Assembly: GCF_030813795.1 (NCBI RefSeq)
Contig: NZ_JAUSUX010000007.1
Span: 1-64,000 of the forward strand
Length of the DNA stretch: 64,000 nt
Direction of reading: 5' to 3'
DNA from: Desulfofundulus luciae
Lineage (GTDB): Bacteria; Bacillota; Desulfotomaculia; Desulfotomaculales; Desulfovirgulaceae
Shown: positions 54,460-63,569 of the stretch, one piece after another
How positions within the stretch are numbered: the stretch's first letter is position 1
How the letters are laid out: the number at the start of each line of letters is the position of its first letter
Notes under the pieces: generated by a model
The model's database searches: none
Told to the model about the DNA's origin: nothing
Seen by the model: the letters and a program-made list of their open reading frames with translations, nothing else
Translations under genes and position numbers: made by a program

Positions 54460-56403
54460 TTACTTCTGTTCCCACATGACCTTGCCGCAGTCCCGCAGGT
54501 CGTAGCCGCCCAGGGCCTGTACCTCTTTCCGGAACTCCGGCAGGTTCATCACGGTCAACAAACGCTGGATGTAAGGTGTATCCCAGTATTCCCGGGGGAT
54601 GCAGAGGTCGTAACGCTCCTCGGCCAGGGGTATGAAGTCGAGCCCCAGGGCCACCGCGGCGGCCCGGATGCCAAGCCCTGCGTCCACCCCGCCGGCCACG
54701 GCCGCCGCTACGGCCATGTGGGTGTATTCCTCCCGCTCGTAACCGTTTATTTGGTCCGGGCTGATCCCCAGCTGTTTCAAGTGGTAATCCAGCAAAACCC
54801 GGGTACCCGCCCCCCGCTGCCGGTTCACAAAGGTGACACCGGGCCGGGCCAGGTCTTCCAGCCCCCTGATCCCTTTGGGATTGCCTTTGGCCACAATCAG
54901 CCCCTGCTCCCGGTAGACCAGGTTGACCAGCACTACTCCCCTGTCCGGCAGCAGCCGCTGGATATAGGAAACGTTGTACTCCCCCGTTTCCTCATCCAAA
55001 AGGTGCGTGCCGGCACAGTGGGCCTCCCCCCTTTTCAAGGCGTTCAGACCCGCCAGGCTCCCTACATGGGCGCTGGACAGGCTTGCCTGGGGGTAAAGGC
55101 GCCGCAGGTAATTGGCCAGGACGTCCAGGGCGATATCGTGGCTGCCGATGATGACGGTGGTTTCCTTGATCTCCTCCAGGGGACGCAGGAGTTCCACCGG
55201 CACCGCCTGGCCCGCACCGTAACCCTCGGAAAGCCGGGGCACCCGCACAATCCCGTCGGCCCGGATCAGGGACATAATAATGCCCGCTCCCCGGGATATT
55301 GGTGTGGCAATGATCTTGTCCCCCACCTGTCCCAGTTTGACCCGTACAAACTCCTCTACTCCCAGGGAGGAGACCAGCTTGCGGGAAACGGTGGCTTCAA
55401 TTTTCCGGCGGGCTGGCGGGACGGAACCAAGCTTTTTGTATATGATTGGTTTAACAAACAAATCGGCACACAGGTAGGCCGATACGGGGTAACCGGGCAC
55501 CCCGATCACCGGCCGCCCGTCCACTTCCCCCAGGATCACCGGTTTCCCCGGCTTGGTGGCCACACCGTGCACCAGCACCCGGCCCAGACTTCTGATTACT
55601 TCCGCCGTGTAGTCCTCGCTGCCGGCCGATGAACCGGCATTGATCAGGACCACATCGGATTCCTGCAGGGCTTCGAGCAGGGACTGGCGCAGGGCCTCAA
55701 AATCATCGGCGGTGATTTTTTTGCGGACCGGATCGCCCCCCCACTCGCTCACCAGGCCTGCCAGCATCCGGCTGTTATAGTCGATAATATCCCCGGGCCT
55801 CAGCTCCCGACCCGGCTCCACCAGTTCCGTACCGGTGGGCAAAATGGCCACCCGCGGCCGGGGGTGGACGGAAATTTCCGTTACCCCGCCGGCCAGGAGC
55901 CCCCCGATGTCCACCGGGCGCACCCGGTGATTGGCGGGAACGATCATTTCCGTAGCGACGATATCTTCCCCAATGGGCCGCACGTGCTGCCAGGGATAAA
56001 CCGGCTGGGTGATCTCCAGGACTTCCGGGGACACAAAATGCACGTCCTCCACCATGATCACCGCATCGCACCCTTCGGGGAGGGGATCACCCGTATCGAC
56101 CATGATGGCCTCGCTGCCCACAGCCAGCCGTTTGGGAGCAGTTTCGGAAGCACCAAAGGTAAGGGCAGCCCTGACCGCATAGCCGTCCATGGCCGCCGCG
56201 TGGTAGTGGGGCGAAGACACCCGTGCATAAACGGGAGCCGCCGTCACCCGGCCCCGGGCTTCCTCCACCGCCACCACCTCGGGCGGGCCGGGATTAAGTA
56301 CCCCCTTTTGCTCAAGGTAAGCCATGTATTCTTCCAGGGCTTCTTCCCAGGGCCGGTCGTCCAGATAAACGTCCCGTTTGCCCGTAACTTTAGACAACGC
56401 CAT
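54460..56403 (-). CDS. moeA: MoeA with a C-terminal PBP-like (substrate-binding) domain
   Basis: The 647-residue protein fuses molybdopterin molybdenumtransferase with a periplasmic-binding-protein-like domain. The MoeA part (about 1-410) shows SSPHYHAAAMDGYAVRA, DTGDPLPEGCDAVIMVEDV, LPTGTELVEPG and NAGSSAGSEDYTAE. The C-terminal 230 residues (about 415-645; IGSHDIALDVLANYLRR, HLLDEETGEYNV, RQRGAGTRVLLDYHLKQLG) resemble the ModE/LysR-type molybdate-binding domain and have no signal peptide, so they act in the cytosol. The start codon near 56403 is uncertain (a TTG at 56397 has better spacing). Together with the neighbouring MoeA it suggests separate tungsten and molybdenum insertion. Confidence 0.93.
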   Translation of the reverse strand: MALSKVTGKRDVYLDDRPWEEALEEYMAYLEQKGVLNPGPPEVVAVEEARGRVTAAPVYARVSSPHYHAAAMDGYAVRAALTFGASETAPKRLAVGSEAIMVDTGDPLPEGCDAVIMVEDVHFVSPEVLEITQPVYPWQHVRPIGEDIVATEMIVPANHRVRPVDIGGLLAGGVTEISVHPRPRVAILPTGTELVEPGRELRPGDIIDYNSRMLAGLVSEWGGDPVRKKITADDFEALRQSLLEALQESDVVLINAGSSAGSEDYTAEVIRSLGRVLVHGVATKPGKPVILGEVDGRPVIGVPGYPVSAYLCADLFVKPIIYKKLGSVPPARRKIEATVSRKLVSSLGVEEFVRVKLGQVGDKIIATPISRGAGIIMSLIRADGIVRVPRLSEGYGAGQAVPVELLRPLEEIKETTVIIGSHDIALDVLANYLRRLYPQASLSSAHVGSLAGLNALKRGEAHCAGTHLLDEETGEYNVSYIQRLLPDRGVVLVNLVYREQGLIVAKGNPKGIRGLEDLARPGVTFVNRQRGAGTRVLLDYHLKQLGISPDQINGYEREEYTHMAVAAAVAGGVDAGLGIRAAAVALGLDFIPLAEERYDLCIPREYWDTPYIQRLLTVMNLPEFRKEVQALGGYDLRDCGKVMWEQK

Positions 56404-56409
56404 CACTCC

Positions 56410-57642
56410 TCAAAAAAGTTTGACCTCCACCCATTCGCCTGCTTCTACACCTTCTTTGCCCGCCGGGATGCGGGCCAGCCCGTCGGCACGAACCATAGTA
56501 GTAATCAGGCCCGATTTGCCCAGCACGGGCTCCGCGTGAAGCTCCCCGTCCTGCAAACGCAGTTTCACCCGCACGAAATCCTCCCGCCCGGCGGCGGAAC
56601 GCAAATTGCGGGTTATCCGTGCCCTCAAGGGGAATTCCCAAAAGCTTTCCTGGGGGTAACTGTAAGATCTAATCAAAGGGGCCACCAGCAGCTCAAAGAC
56701 CACCAGGGCCGAGGCGGGATGCCCGGGCAGCCCGAAGACCGGTTTGCCGTTCACCACCGCCCCCACGGAGGGCTTGCCGGGTTTCAGGGAAACTCCGTGA
56801 AATAAAACCCCCGGCTGCCCCAGGGAATCAATCACCCGGGCCGCCACGTCCCGGGTGCCCACCGAGCTACCCCCGGAGAGCAGCACCATATCGTTTTCAG
56901 AAAGGGCCCGGGCCAGCCGTTCCTGCAGCTGGTAAAAGTCGTCCCGGACAATGCCGTACAGGCGGGGTTCGCCGCCACAGGCGGCCACCGCGCCGTAAAG
57001 GGTATAGGAGTTGATGTCCCGCACCTGGCCCGGAGCCGGCTTTTCTTCCGGGGAGACCACTTCATCGCCGGTGGAGATGATACCCACCCTTAAGGGGCGT
57101 CTTACTTCCACCGCAACAACCCCGGCTGCGGCCAGTATCCCCAGGTCCTGCGGCCGCAGGCGGTGTCCCGCCGGCAACACCACGCTCCCGGCCGGGACAT
57201 CCTCGCCCCGGCGGACGACGTTTTCCCCGGGGGCCACGGGCCTGGTAACGCCAATGGTTTTCTCATCCAGCTCCTCGGTATGCTCCACCATCACCACCGC
57301 GTCGGCGCCCGGAGGCAGCATACCGCCGGTGGCAATGCGCCAGGCCTGGCCCGGCTTTAACTCCCCTCCCGGCGCCACACCCATCAGGACTTCCCCCGCC
57401 ACTTCCAGGTAGGCGGGCAGGCCCTCGGAGGCGCCAAAGGTATCCCTTGCCCGCACGGCAAAACCGTCCATGGTGGAACGGTCAAAGCCGGGCACATCGT
57501 CAACGGCCACTACATCGTGCAAAAGACAACGGTCGAGGGCGGACAACAATGAAACTTTCTCCCCCTCCCGGGGAAATGACACATGGTTTAAAACTATTTC
57601 CCGCGCCTCTTTAATGGTAACTGCCTGAAATAATTCCTTCAT
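56410..57642 (-). CDS. moeA: Molybdopterin molybdenumtransferase MoeA
   Basis: The 410-residue enzyme inserts molybdate or tungstate into adenylated pterin. Motifs: PGFDRSTMDGFAVRA, ATGGMLPPGADAVVMVEHT, IISTGDEVVSPEE, LSGGSSVGTRD and FGLPGHPASALV. The ATG at 57642 has AAGGAGAG eight bases upstream. The frame is open to 57723 but that part overlaps the tupB end and is not used. It ends seven bases before the moeA-PBP gene. Confidence 0.94.
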   Translation of the reverse strand: MKELFQAVTIKEAREIVLNHVSFPREGEKVSLLSALDRCLLHDVVAVDDVPGFDRSTMDGFAVRARDTFGASEGLPAYLEVAGEVLMGVAPGGELKPGQAWRIATGGMLPPGADAVVMVEHTEELDEKTIGVTRPVAPGENVVRRGEDVPAGSVVLPAGHRLRPQDLGILAAAGVVAVEVRRPLRVGIISTGDEVVSPEEKPAPGQVRDINSYTLYGAVAACGGEPRLYGIVRDDFYQLQERLARALSENDMVLLSGGSSVGTRDVAARVIDSLGQPGVLFHGVSLKPGKPSVGAVVNGKPVFGLPGHPASALVVFELLVAPLIRSYSYPQESFWEFPLRARITRNLRSAAGREDFVRVKLRLQDGELHAEPVLGKSGLITTMVRADGLARIPAGKEGVEAGEWVEVKLF

Positions 57643-57715
57643 CCACTTTTCTCTCCTTAATATGGCAACGCTGTCATGGCGGCGGTCGCCCCCGTCGCCC
57701 TCATCGCTCCGATCT

Positions 57716-58420
57716 TTAAGCATGGCTGCCGCGCTGCTGGGCCATGGTTAAAAAGGCGGTAATACCGTAGGCCAGGAGGAGCAAAATGATGCTTAAGGCG
57801 GTGGCCAGCTCATACTTGCCCTGGCCCACTGCCAGTACCGTGGCCGTCGTAAGCACCCGGGTGCTTCCGGCGATGTTGCCGCCGACCATCATGGAGGCGC
57901 CCACCTCGGAAATCACGCCGCCAAACCCGGCCATAACCGCGGCCAGCAGGCCCAGCCGGGCCTCCCGCACCAGAAGCCACAGCAATTGACACCGGGAAGC
58001 CCCCAGGGCCAGGATCTGCAGGGGAATCTTCGGGTTTAAAGACTGCATGGCAGCCACGGTAAAACCCGCCACTATAGGGGAAGCAATAATGGCCTGGGCC
58101 ACCACCATGGCCGCAGGGGTGTAAAGGAGATCGAGAAAACCCAGGGGCCCGTACCGGGTAAAGGTAAGCCAGACCGCCAGTCCCACCACCACCGGCGGCA
58201 GGCCCATGCCAAAGTTAACCACACTGACCAGAAAACGGCGGCCGGGGAAATTGGTCAGGGCCAGAAGGGTCCCCAGGGGAACGCCAATGAGCACACTGAT
58301 CAGTGTGGCCAAACCGGAGATTTTTAAAGTGCGTAAGGTAATATCCAGAACTTCAGGATCGCCTGTCGCCAGCAAACGAACGGCCTCCACAAGACCCTGC
58401 CAGAAGATTTCCAAACTCAT
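57716..58420 (-). CDS. tupB: Tungstate ABC transporter permease
   Basis: The 234-residue inner-membrane permease has five to six helices and the EAA-type loop in LALGASRCQLLWLLVREARL. Its TupB-type sequence includes LTLRTLKISGLATLISVLIG at the N-terminus and SEVGASMMVGGNIAG in the conserved loop. It must pair with TupA and TupC encoded 4.5 kb away on the other strand. Here it is placed in a cofactor operon ahead of the two moeA genes. AAGGAGTTGA is right before the ATG. Confidence 0.93.
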   Translation of the reverse strand: MSLEIFWQGLVEAVRLLATGDPEVLDITLRTLKISGLATLISVLIGVPLGTLLALTNFPGRRFLVSVVNFGMGLPPVVVGLAVWLTFTRYGPLGFLDLLYTPAAMVVAQAIIASPIVAGFTVAAMQSLNPKIPLQILALGASRCQLLWLLVREARLGLLAAVMAGFGGVISEVGASMMVGGNIAGSTRVLTTATVLAVGQGKYELATALSIILLLLAYGITAFLTMAQQRGSHA

Positions 58421-58585
58421 TCAACTCCTTTAATAGCTATTATCCATATCACACCAATATATACTCCCCGGCCCAATCCTGCTCCACCGGGCGTTCCCCT
58501 ATTTTCCCGGCAGTGAGGTCGATATCCGGGATTTTGCCGCTGTAACCGTACACTACCCCCTCTCTATTTCGCCGCCCCGGCTGCT

Positions 58586-58810
58586 TCAACCACCCGCAGG
58601 GCTCCCCGCGTGGCAGGCCAGGGCACATTTTTTGCAGCCGCGGCAACAGGATGAAAAGGTAATCGCAAATGTCCCGTCAAACTCATGCCTGGTGATCTGG
58701 ATACAGGCTTTTGTAAGGTTGAACTCCCCATGGTGGGTAATGGCACAGGTCAGGGCACAGGTGCAACAGCCGATACGTTTGCCGGGGTTGACCGCCAGTT
58801 CCTTTGCCAT
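58586..58810 (-). CDS. 4Fe-4S protein associated with AOR, probably frameshifted at its end
   Basis: A 74-residue protein from the ATG at 58810 (MAKELAVNPGKRI), with cysteine sets GCCTCALTC and SSCCRGCKKCALAC suggesting at least one 4Fe-4S cluster. Such small ferredoxins lie in AOR operons and transfer electrons. After ALACHA the frame reads GSPAGG and stops. Deleting one base near 58606 would give GALRVVEAAGAAK, which looks like the natural ending, so the gene may carry a one-base insertion. One usual ligand is Arg (GKRIGC), also unusual. Confidence 0.7.
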   Translation of the reverse strand: MAKELAVNPGKRIGCCTCALTCAITHHGEFNLTKACIQITRHEFDGTFAITFSSCCRGCKKCALACHAGSPAGG

Positions 58811-58883
58811 GAACGTACCCCCCGAAAATGACGTCAACTAAAAATTTCTCCGGTCAGCCCCCGATAACCTGCCGTACGCAAAC

Positions 58884-58905
58884 AAAAAACACCGTGAAGG
58901 TGTTT
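58884..58905 (-). terminator. Terminator after the AOR-cofactor operon
   Basis: On the minus strand AAACACC and GGTGTTT form the stem with loop TTCAC and a T-rich 3' side. Confidence 0.75.
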
Positions 58906-58922
58906 GATAAAGCGGGAGTTCA

Positions 58923-59204
58923 TCATTGCTTTTTCCCGTAAAAACCCAGCATGACCCTGTGAATGGACGGTATGCCCGGCGGGACAAAAGCCACCCGGTC
59001 GCCGTCTTGCATAGGATGGCTCTTTTTTTCCACCCGGCCATTGATAAAGACCACTTCCACCTGTTCTTCAGGTATTTCCAGACGCTTTAATAGAGTCCCG
59101 GGAGTATCACCGGGAGCGATTTCCACATGCAGGGGGAAAGGCCAGCCCCGGTGGGAAAAAATCTTCATCAACGGGCCAAAGGCCCGCAGTTCTATTCTGG
59201 CCAT
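58923..59204 (-). CDS. MoaD/ThiS-like protein lacking a terminal Gly-Gly
   Basis: A 93-residue ubiquitin-fold protein starting MARIELRAFGPLMKIF at the ATG at 59204 with AGGTG six bases upstream. The beta-grasp pattern VEVVFINGRVEKKSHPMQDG and RVAFVPPG is typical of MoaD relatives in AOR operons, but the protein continues past PPGIPSIHRVM to GKKQ. It therefore cannot carry sulfur as a terminal thiocarboxylate without trimming. It may be a structural or cofactor-binding partner. It ends the operon. Confidence 0.85.
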   Translation of the reverse strand: MARIELRAFGPLMKIFSHRGWPFPLHVEIAPGDTPGTLLKRLEIPEEQVEVVFINGRVEKKSHPMQDGDRVAFVPPGIPSIHRVMLGFYGKKQ

Positions 59205-59221
59205 CGCCGTCACCTCGCCTT

Positions 59222-59968
59222 TTAGCCACAGGCCGGGCATCCGGAGTCCCGATCTATGGAAACTTCATAAAAGGTCATGGACAGGGCGTCATAAGTAAGC
59301 AAACGGCCGACCAGCAAATCGCCAAGCCCCAGGAGGTACTTGATGGCTTCCGTGGCCTGGATGGTACCGATAACACCCGGCACGGCCCCCAGGACCCCCA
59401 GTTCCGCGCAGCCGGGGACGTGCGGATCCGGTTCGTGCGGGAAAATACAGCGCAGGCAGGGACCCGCCCCCGGCATCACGGTCATCACCTGCCCGGCAAA
59501 GGCCAGCACACCGCCGTAGATAAAGGGTTTCCCCAGGCGCAGGCAGGTTTCGTTGAGCAGGAAACGGGTGGCAAAATTATCGGTGCAGTCAACAACAATG
59601 TCATACCTCTCGATCAAGGACACGGCACTGGCGGCGCTCAAACGTTCAGGGAAAACCTCCACCTGCACGTCCGGGTTAAGAGCCACCAGCTTATCCCTGG
59701 CCGATTCCACCTTGAGCCGGCCGATATCGCCGGTGCGGTGCAGGATTTGCCGCTGCAGGTTGGACAAATCCACCACGTCGGCATCCACCAGACCCAAACG
59801 CCCTACTCCGGCCGCGGCGAGGTAGTAGGCTACCGGTGAACCCAACCCGCCGGCCCCCACCACCAGTACCCCGCCGCGCAACAGCTTCTTCTGCCCCTCA
59901 ATGCCCACGCCGGGGAGGAGGATGTTCCTCTGGTAGCGCTTCTGTTGTTCCCGGGAAAGCTCTTTCAT
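59222..59968 (-). CDS. MoeB/HesA/ThiF-type adenylyltransferase
   Basis: The 248-residue E1-like enzyme adenylates the C-terminus of a MoaD/ThiS sulfur carrier. Seen are the nucleotide loop LVVGAGGLGSPVAYYLA, the DxxxxSNLQRQ segment (VVDLSNLQRQILHR), and two CxxC zinc pairs (CLRCIFP and CPACG). It lies between two MoaD-like genes downstream of aor, so it serves the tungstopterin dithiolene synthesis. The usual MoeB catalytic cysteine is not obvious. MoaE is not in the window. Confidence 0.92.
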   Translation of the reverse strand: MKELSREQQKRYQRNILLPGVGIEGQKKLLRGGVLVVGAGGLGSPVAYYLAAAGVGRLGLVDADVVDLSNLQRQILHRTGDIGRLKVESARDKLVALNPDVQVEVFPERLSAASAVSLIERYDIVVDCTDNFATRFLLNETCLRLGKPFIYGGVLAFAGQVMTVMPGAGPCLRCIFPHEPDPHVPGCAELGVLGAVPGVIGTIQATEAIKYLLGLGDLLVGRLLTYDALSMTFYEVSIDRDSGCPACG

Positions 59969-59994
59969 TATTCCCTAACACCTCTTGATTTCTC

Positions 59995-60234
59995 TTATCC
60001 CCCACCTACCGGCGGGAACAGGGAAACACGGTCGCCGGGCTGTAAAACGGCATCCATGGCCGCGTGACGCCCGTTGACCAGGGCTGTAAAAACCTGGCTC
60101 CGGGGAATGCCCAGGCTGTCCACAAGTCCGGCCACGGTAATTCCTTCCGGACGCTCCACCTCTATACTCTGGCCAAAACGGGCCCCGGGTATATATTTCT
60201 CCAGTCCGCTGAAAACGCGCACTTCCAGCCGCAA
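59995..60234 (-). CDS. MoaD-like sulfur carrier with a C-terminal Gly-Gly
   Basis: The protein (about 79 residues from a TTG at 60234) has the beta-grasp pattern LEVRVFSGLEKYIPG, ALVNGRHAAMDAVLQPGDRV and ends VSLFPPVGGG, the diglycine tail needed for adenylation by the HesA-type neighbour. A TTG 11 codons upstream is an alternative start. Its gene follows aor by about 65 bases with a hairpin between. Confidence 0.85.
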   Translation of the reverse strand: MRLEVRVFSGLEKYIPGARFGQSIEVERPEGITVAGLVDSLGIPRSQVFTALVNGRHAAMDAVLQPGDRVSLFPPVGGG

Positions 60235-60260
60235 ACAACATACCCCCGTTATTACGAAAG

Positions 60261-60293
60261 GCGGCAAGACACCCCCCGGGGTGCCTTGCCGGC
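60261..60293 (-). other. Hairpin between aor and the moaD-like gene
   Basis: GGCAAGACACCCC and GGGGTGCCTTGCC pair with one G-U. It lies right after the aor stop and could stabilise the aor mRNA or reduce expression of the downstream genes. Confidence 0.6.
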
Positions 60294-60300
60294 CACCTGA

Positions 60301-62028
60301 TTAAAAGTTGAATACCTGGTCCAATTCCTCTTCCTTAACATCAAAGGCCGTGTTATGGGGCGGCAGTTCTTCCAGGCTGAAGAACTCGGGCAACCGGTCG
60401 TCGGCGCTGGTGAACCCGGCCTTGAGGTTGAACTCCCTCTCCGCCTTCAATACCTGTTTGCCCAGGTTGAGCACGTCATCCACAGTTAAATTGAGGCCGT
60501 ACTTGGCGTTAAGCAATTCCACAATGGTGGGCATTCCCTCGGGGTTGTCCAGAACGGCAAAGGCCACAAAGAGACACAATCCGGTACTGTCTATGAACGC
60601 GGTGGCAATTTGCAGGTTCCGGGAAAGCTCCACCTGTCCGTCGGATTTCAGCGGGTCCACATAGCCGCCTACCTTGAGGATGTTGGCCGTTACGGCGTAA
60701 CCGGCGGTATGGTCGGCGCCCATGGGCGTGGTGGCGTAGGTAACGCCGTTGCCTTTGCAGGCCCGCGGGTCATAGGCGGGGATGCCCTGGCCCTTCACAG
60801 CGGGCACGCGGGTTACACCGTAAACCCGGCCGGCGTTGGCCGAACCGCCGCCGATAATCCGCCCCAGAGGTGTACCCTTGGCCACCTCTTCTAAAGCCTT
60901 AACGGCAGCTTCACCATCGCCAAAAGGTATCACCCCGGCCTCCATGAGCACACCCAGGGTGCACCCTGTCTCAATGGTGTCCAGGCCCACGTCGTTGCAG
61001 ATGTAGTTCAGTTTGGCGATTACATCCAGGTCGCCGATTTCCAGGTTCGGGCCGAAACACCAGGCGGTTTCATATTCAATGGGGGCACAAACCTTGCCGT
61101 CGGGCATGGGATAGACGTTGGAACACCGCATGACGCAACCGGGGTGGCAGGCATGGGTGGCCTTTCCTCCCCGGGCCACGGCCACTTCGGCCAGTTTCTC
61201 CCCGCTGACCTCGCTGGCCCTGTCAAAACGGCCGAAGCGGAAGTTTCTGGTGGGAAGGGCACCGGCCTCATTGATAATGTTCATCAACACATTGGTGCCG
61301 TAGCTGGGCAGGCCCTGCCCGGTTACGGGGTGGTTTTGTAAAATTTGGGCAAACTTCCTGGCTGCCGCCTTAAACCGCTCGGGTTCTTTGACCGGGGCAT
61401 CAAAGGTGGTGGGGCTGTCCACGACGATGGCCTTAATTTTCTTGGAACCCATTACGGCCCCCAGGCCCCCCCGGCCGGCATAACGGCTGCTGTTGCCGTC
61501 GCTGTCGTTGTTGGTCACCCCTGCGGCCGGCATGAGCATTTCGCCGGCAGGACCAATGGTAATCACGGCGACCTTATTACCGTAACGCTCCCGGCAGATG
61601 GCCGTAACCTCGTAGGTACCCTTGCCGGCCAGATCGTTGGCGGGCAGCAACTCCGCCCCATCGGCAGTTACCTTGAGCAGGTACCAATCGCCGCCTGCGG
61701 GCTTACCCTCAAGAATGATGGCCTTGATGCCCAGGTTGGCCAGCTTTTGAGAGGCAATACCGCCGGCATTGGCTTCCTTAATCCCTCCGGTGAGGGGACT
61801 CTTTCCTCCCACGGACAGCCGTCCCGACGACGGTGCGTTGGTGCCGGAGAGCAGTCCCGGGGCGATAACCAGTTTGTTGTAGGGACCGAGAGGATCACAG
61901 GCGGGCGGCACCTCATCTAAAACCAGTTGGGACGTGAGCGCCCTGCCTCCAAGTGTCAGGTACTTTTCCGGTACTTCTTCAAACTTGACTTCCCCGGTGG
62001 TCGTATTAACCCGCAGGAACTTGGACAC
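60301..62028 (-). CDS. aor: Tungsten-containing aldehyde:ferredoxin oxidoreductase
   Basis: The 575-residue enzyme oxidises aldehydes to acids (or reduces acids) with ferredoxin. The N-terminal cofactor-binding domain shows LGGRALTSQLVLDEV and GLLSGTNAPSSGRLSVGGKSP, while GRGGLGAVMGSKKIKAIVV contacts the pterin. The cluster cysteines start with CHPGCVMRCSN (about 290-300), with a final cysteine in DSTGLCLFVA. The GTG start has GGGGGAAA upstream. It heads the operon aor-moaD-hesA-moaD and is preceded by a sigma-54-like promoter. Together with the adjacent alcohol dehydrogenase it links alcohol, aldehyde and acid. Confidence 0.96.
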   Translation of the reverse strand: MSKFLRVNTTTGEVKFEEVPEKYLTLGGRALTSQLVLDEVPPACDPLGPYNKLVIAPGLLSGTNAPSSGRLSVGGKSPLTGGIKEANAGGIASQKLANLGIKAIILEGKPAGGDWYLLKVTADGAELLPANDLAGKGTYEVTAICRERYGNKVAVITIGPAGEMLMPAAGVTNNDSDGNSSRYAGRGGLGAVMGSKKIKAIVVDSPTTFDAPVKEPERFKAAARKFAQILQNHPVTGQGLPSYGTNVLMNIINEAGALPTRNFRFGRFDRASEVSGEKLAEVAVARGGKATHACHPGCVMRCSNVYPMPDGKVCAPIEYETAWCFGPNLEIGDLDVIAKLNYICNDVGLDTIETGCTLGVLMEAGVIPFGDGEAAVKALEEVAKGTPLGRIIGGGSANAGRVYGVTRVPAVKGQGIPAYDPRACKGNGVTYATTPMGADHTAGYAVTANILKVGGYVDPLKSDGQVELSRNLQIATAFIDSTGLCLFVAFAVLDNPEGMPTIVELLNAKYGLNLTVDDVLNLGKQVLKAEREFNLKAGFTSADDRLPEFFSLEELPPHNTAFDVKEEELDQVFNF

Positions 62029-62125
62029 CGCTTTTTCCCCCTTTTTGATCTTTTTGTTTTTTCTTTCTATGATTGTTTTTTATTTCCAAGATCTTTTTGT
62101 TTTCCCAAACTACAATTTTTTATCT

Positions 62126-62141
62126 TACAATTTCTATGCCA
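62126..62141 (-). promoter_or_regulatory. Sigma-54-type -24/-12 promoter of aor
   Basis: On the minus strand TGGCATAGAAATTGTA has GG and TTG at the exact consensus spacing; the -12 reads TTGT instead of TTGC. It lies 98 bases upstream of the aor start in an AT-rich gap. Confidence 0.5.
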
Positions 62142-62258
62142 CTCTGCATAAATCCTGCGGTATACCTTCACCATATACAAAAGTAACGCGCCATTTTGAT
62201 ACGCCATACCTGCTCCATTACAGGGCACCAGCATCACAACAGGACACTTTTACTAAAT

Positions 62259-62290
62259 AATGATAGGAGAGATTTGACTCTCCTATCATT
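62259..62290 (-). terminator. Terminator of the alcohol dehydrogenase gene
   Basis: AATGATAGGAGAG and CTCTCCTATCATT form a perfect 13-bp stem with a 6-nt loop, 17 bases past the stop. The 3' side is TATTTAGT. Confidence 0.8.
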
Positions 62291-62306
62291 AGCCAATGAT
62301 TACATT

Positions 62307-63470
62307 TTACATTGCCTGCCGGTAGATGTCAATTATATCGTCCAGGGTGGCCAGGCGCGGGTTGGTCAGGCTGCAGGCATCTTTCATGGCGTTTTCGGCC
62401 ATGACGGTCAGGTCTTCCTCCTTCACTCCCAGACCGGCGAGACCGGAAGGAATACCCACATCCTCCGACAGTTTCTGAATGGCGAAAATAGCCTTTTCGG
62501 CAGCTTCACGCACGGAAAGCCCCTCAATGTTTTCGCCCAAAGCCACCGCAATGTCGGCAAACCGCTGCGGGCAGGCAATCAGGTTGAAGCGGCAGACATG
62601 GGGCAGCAGGATGGCGTTGCATACGCCATGGGGAAGGTTGTAGAAGCCGCCCAGTTGATGGGCCATGGCGTGGACGTAACCCAGGCTGGCGTTATTGAAA
62701 GCCATGCCGGCCAGGAATTCGGCATAGGCCATCTTATCCCGGGCTTCCATGTTCTGGCCATTGGCCACGGCCTGGCGCAGGTTGCCGGCAATTAACTTCA
62801 TGGCCATCAGCGCCGCCGAATCGGTAACCGGGGTGGCCATGGTCGAAACATACGCTTCCACGGCGTGGGTTAAAGCATCCATCCCCGTTGCGGCCGTCAG
62901 GGCCGGGGGCATGCCCACCATGAGCAGGGGGTCGTTTATGGCCACGTTGGGGGTAACCCGCCAGTCCACGATGGCCATTTTCACCTTCCGGTCGGTATCG
63001 GTAATGATGCAGAAACGGGTCATTTCGCTGGCCGTCCCCGCGGTGGTGTTCACGGCAATGAAGGGGGGCATGGGTTTGCTGGACTTGTCCACGCCTTCAT
63101 AATCCCGGATGTTGCCCCCGTTGGTGGCTACAATGCCGATACCCTTGGCGCAGTCGTGGGAACTGCCGCCGCCCAGGGAAATGATCATGTCGCACTGGTT
63201 TTCCTGGAACACTTTTAAGCCGTCATGGACGTTGATGTCGGTAGGGTTGGGCTCGGCCCCGGCAAAGATAATGGCCTCGGCGCCGGCCTCTTCTACCTGC
63301 GCCTTAATCTGGTCGGCCATGCCGGACTTGGCCAGGTAGGCATCTGTTACAATGAGCACCCTCCTGCCGCCGAGAATTTTCACCTGTTCGCCGACCTTTT
63401 TGTGAGCCCCAATACCCATGAGGTTCACCGTAGGGATGTAATACCCGTAAACCTGTTCACCCAATGCCAT
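62307..63470 (-). CDS. Iron-containing alcohol dehydrogenase
   Basis: The 387-residue group III alcohol dehydrogenase interconverts alcohols and aldehydes with NAD(P). The nucleotide site shows [15 protein letters not shown]. Metal ligands are in the helical domain: the Asp of [17 protein letters not shown]...[13 protein letters not shown] and the His residues of [31 protein letters not shown] precedes the ATG. A sigma-54-like promoter and the cut-off Fis-type gene upstream suggest activator-dependent expression, parallel to aor. Confidence 0.96.
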   Translation of the reverse strand: MALGEQVYGYYIPTVNLMGIGAHKKVGEQVKILGGRRVLIVTDAYLAKSGMADQIKAQVEEAGAEAIIFAGAEPNPTDINVHDGLKVFQENQCDMIISLGGGSSHDCAKGIGIVATNGGNIRDYEGVDKSSKPMPPFIAVNTTAGTASEMTRFCIITDTDRKVKMAIVDWRVTPNVAINDPLLMVGMPPALTAATGMDALTHAVEAYVSTMATPVTDSAALMAMKLIAGNLRQAVANGQNMEARDKMAYAEFLAGMAFNNASLGYVHAMAHQLGGFYNLPHGVCNAILLPHVCRFNLIACPQRFADIAVALGENIEGLSVREAAEKAIFAIQKLSEDVGIPSGLAGLGVKEEDLTVMAENAMKDACSLTNPRLATLDDIIDIYRQAM

Positions 63471-63500
63471 TAAAACCGCCTCCTGTACTTAATGTTCTGG

Positions 63501-63532
63501 GAGAGGAATAAACAATCATATTTATTCCTCTC
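63501..63532 (-). other. Hairpin in the alcohol dehydrogenase leader
   Basis: GAGAGGAATAAA pairs perfectly with TTTATTCCTCTC (12 bp, 8-nt loop). It lies between the sigma-54-like promoter and the ribosome site, 30 bases before the ATG; perhaps an mRNA-stabilising 5' hairpin. Confidence 0.65.
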
Positions 63533-63569
63533 CTTGCAAGAATTTATATTTTTCGATTATTCAAAGTAA

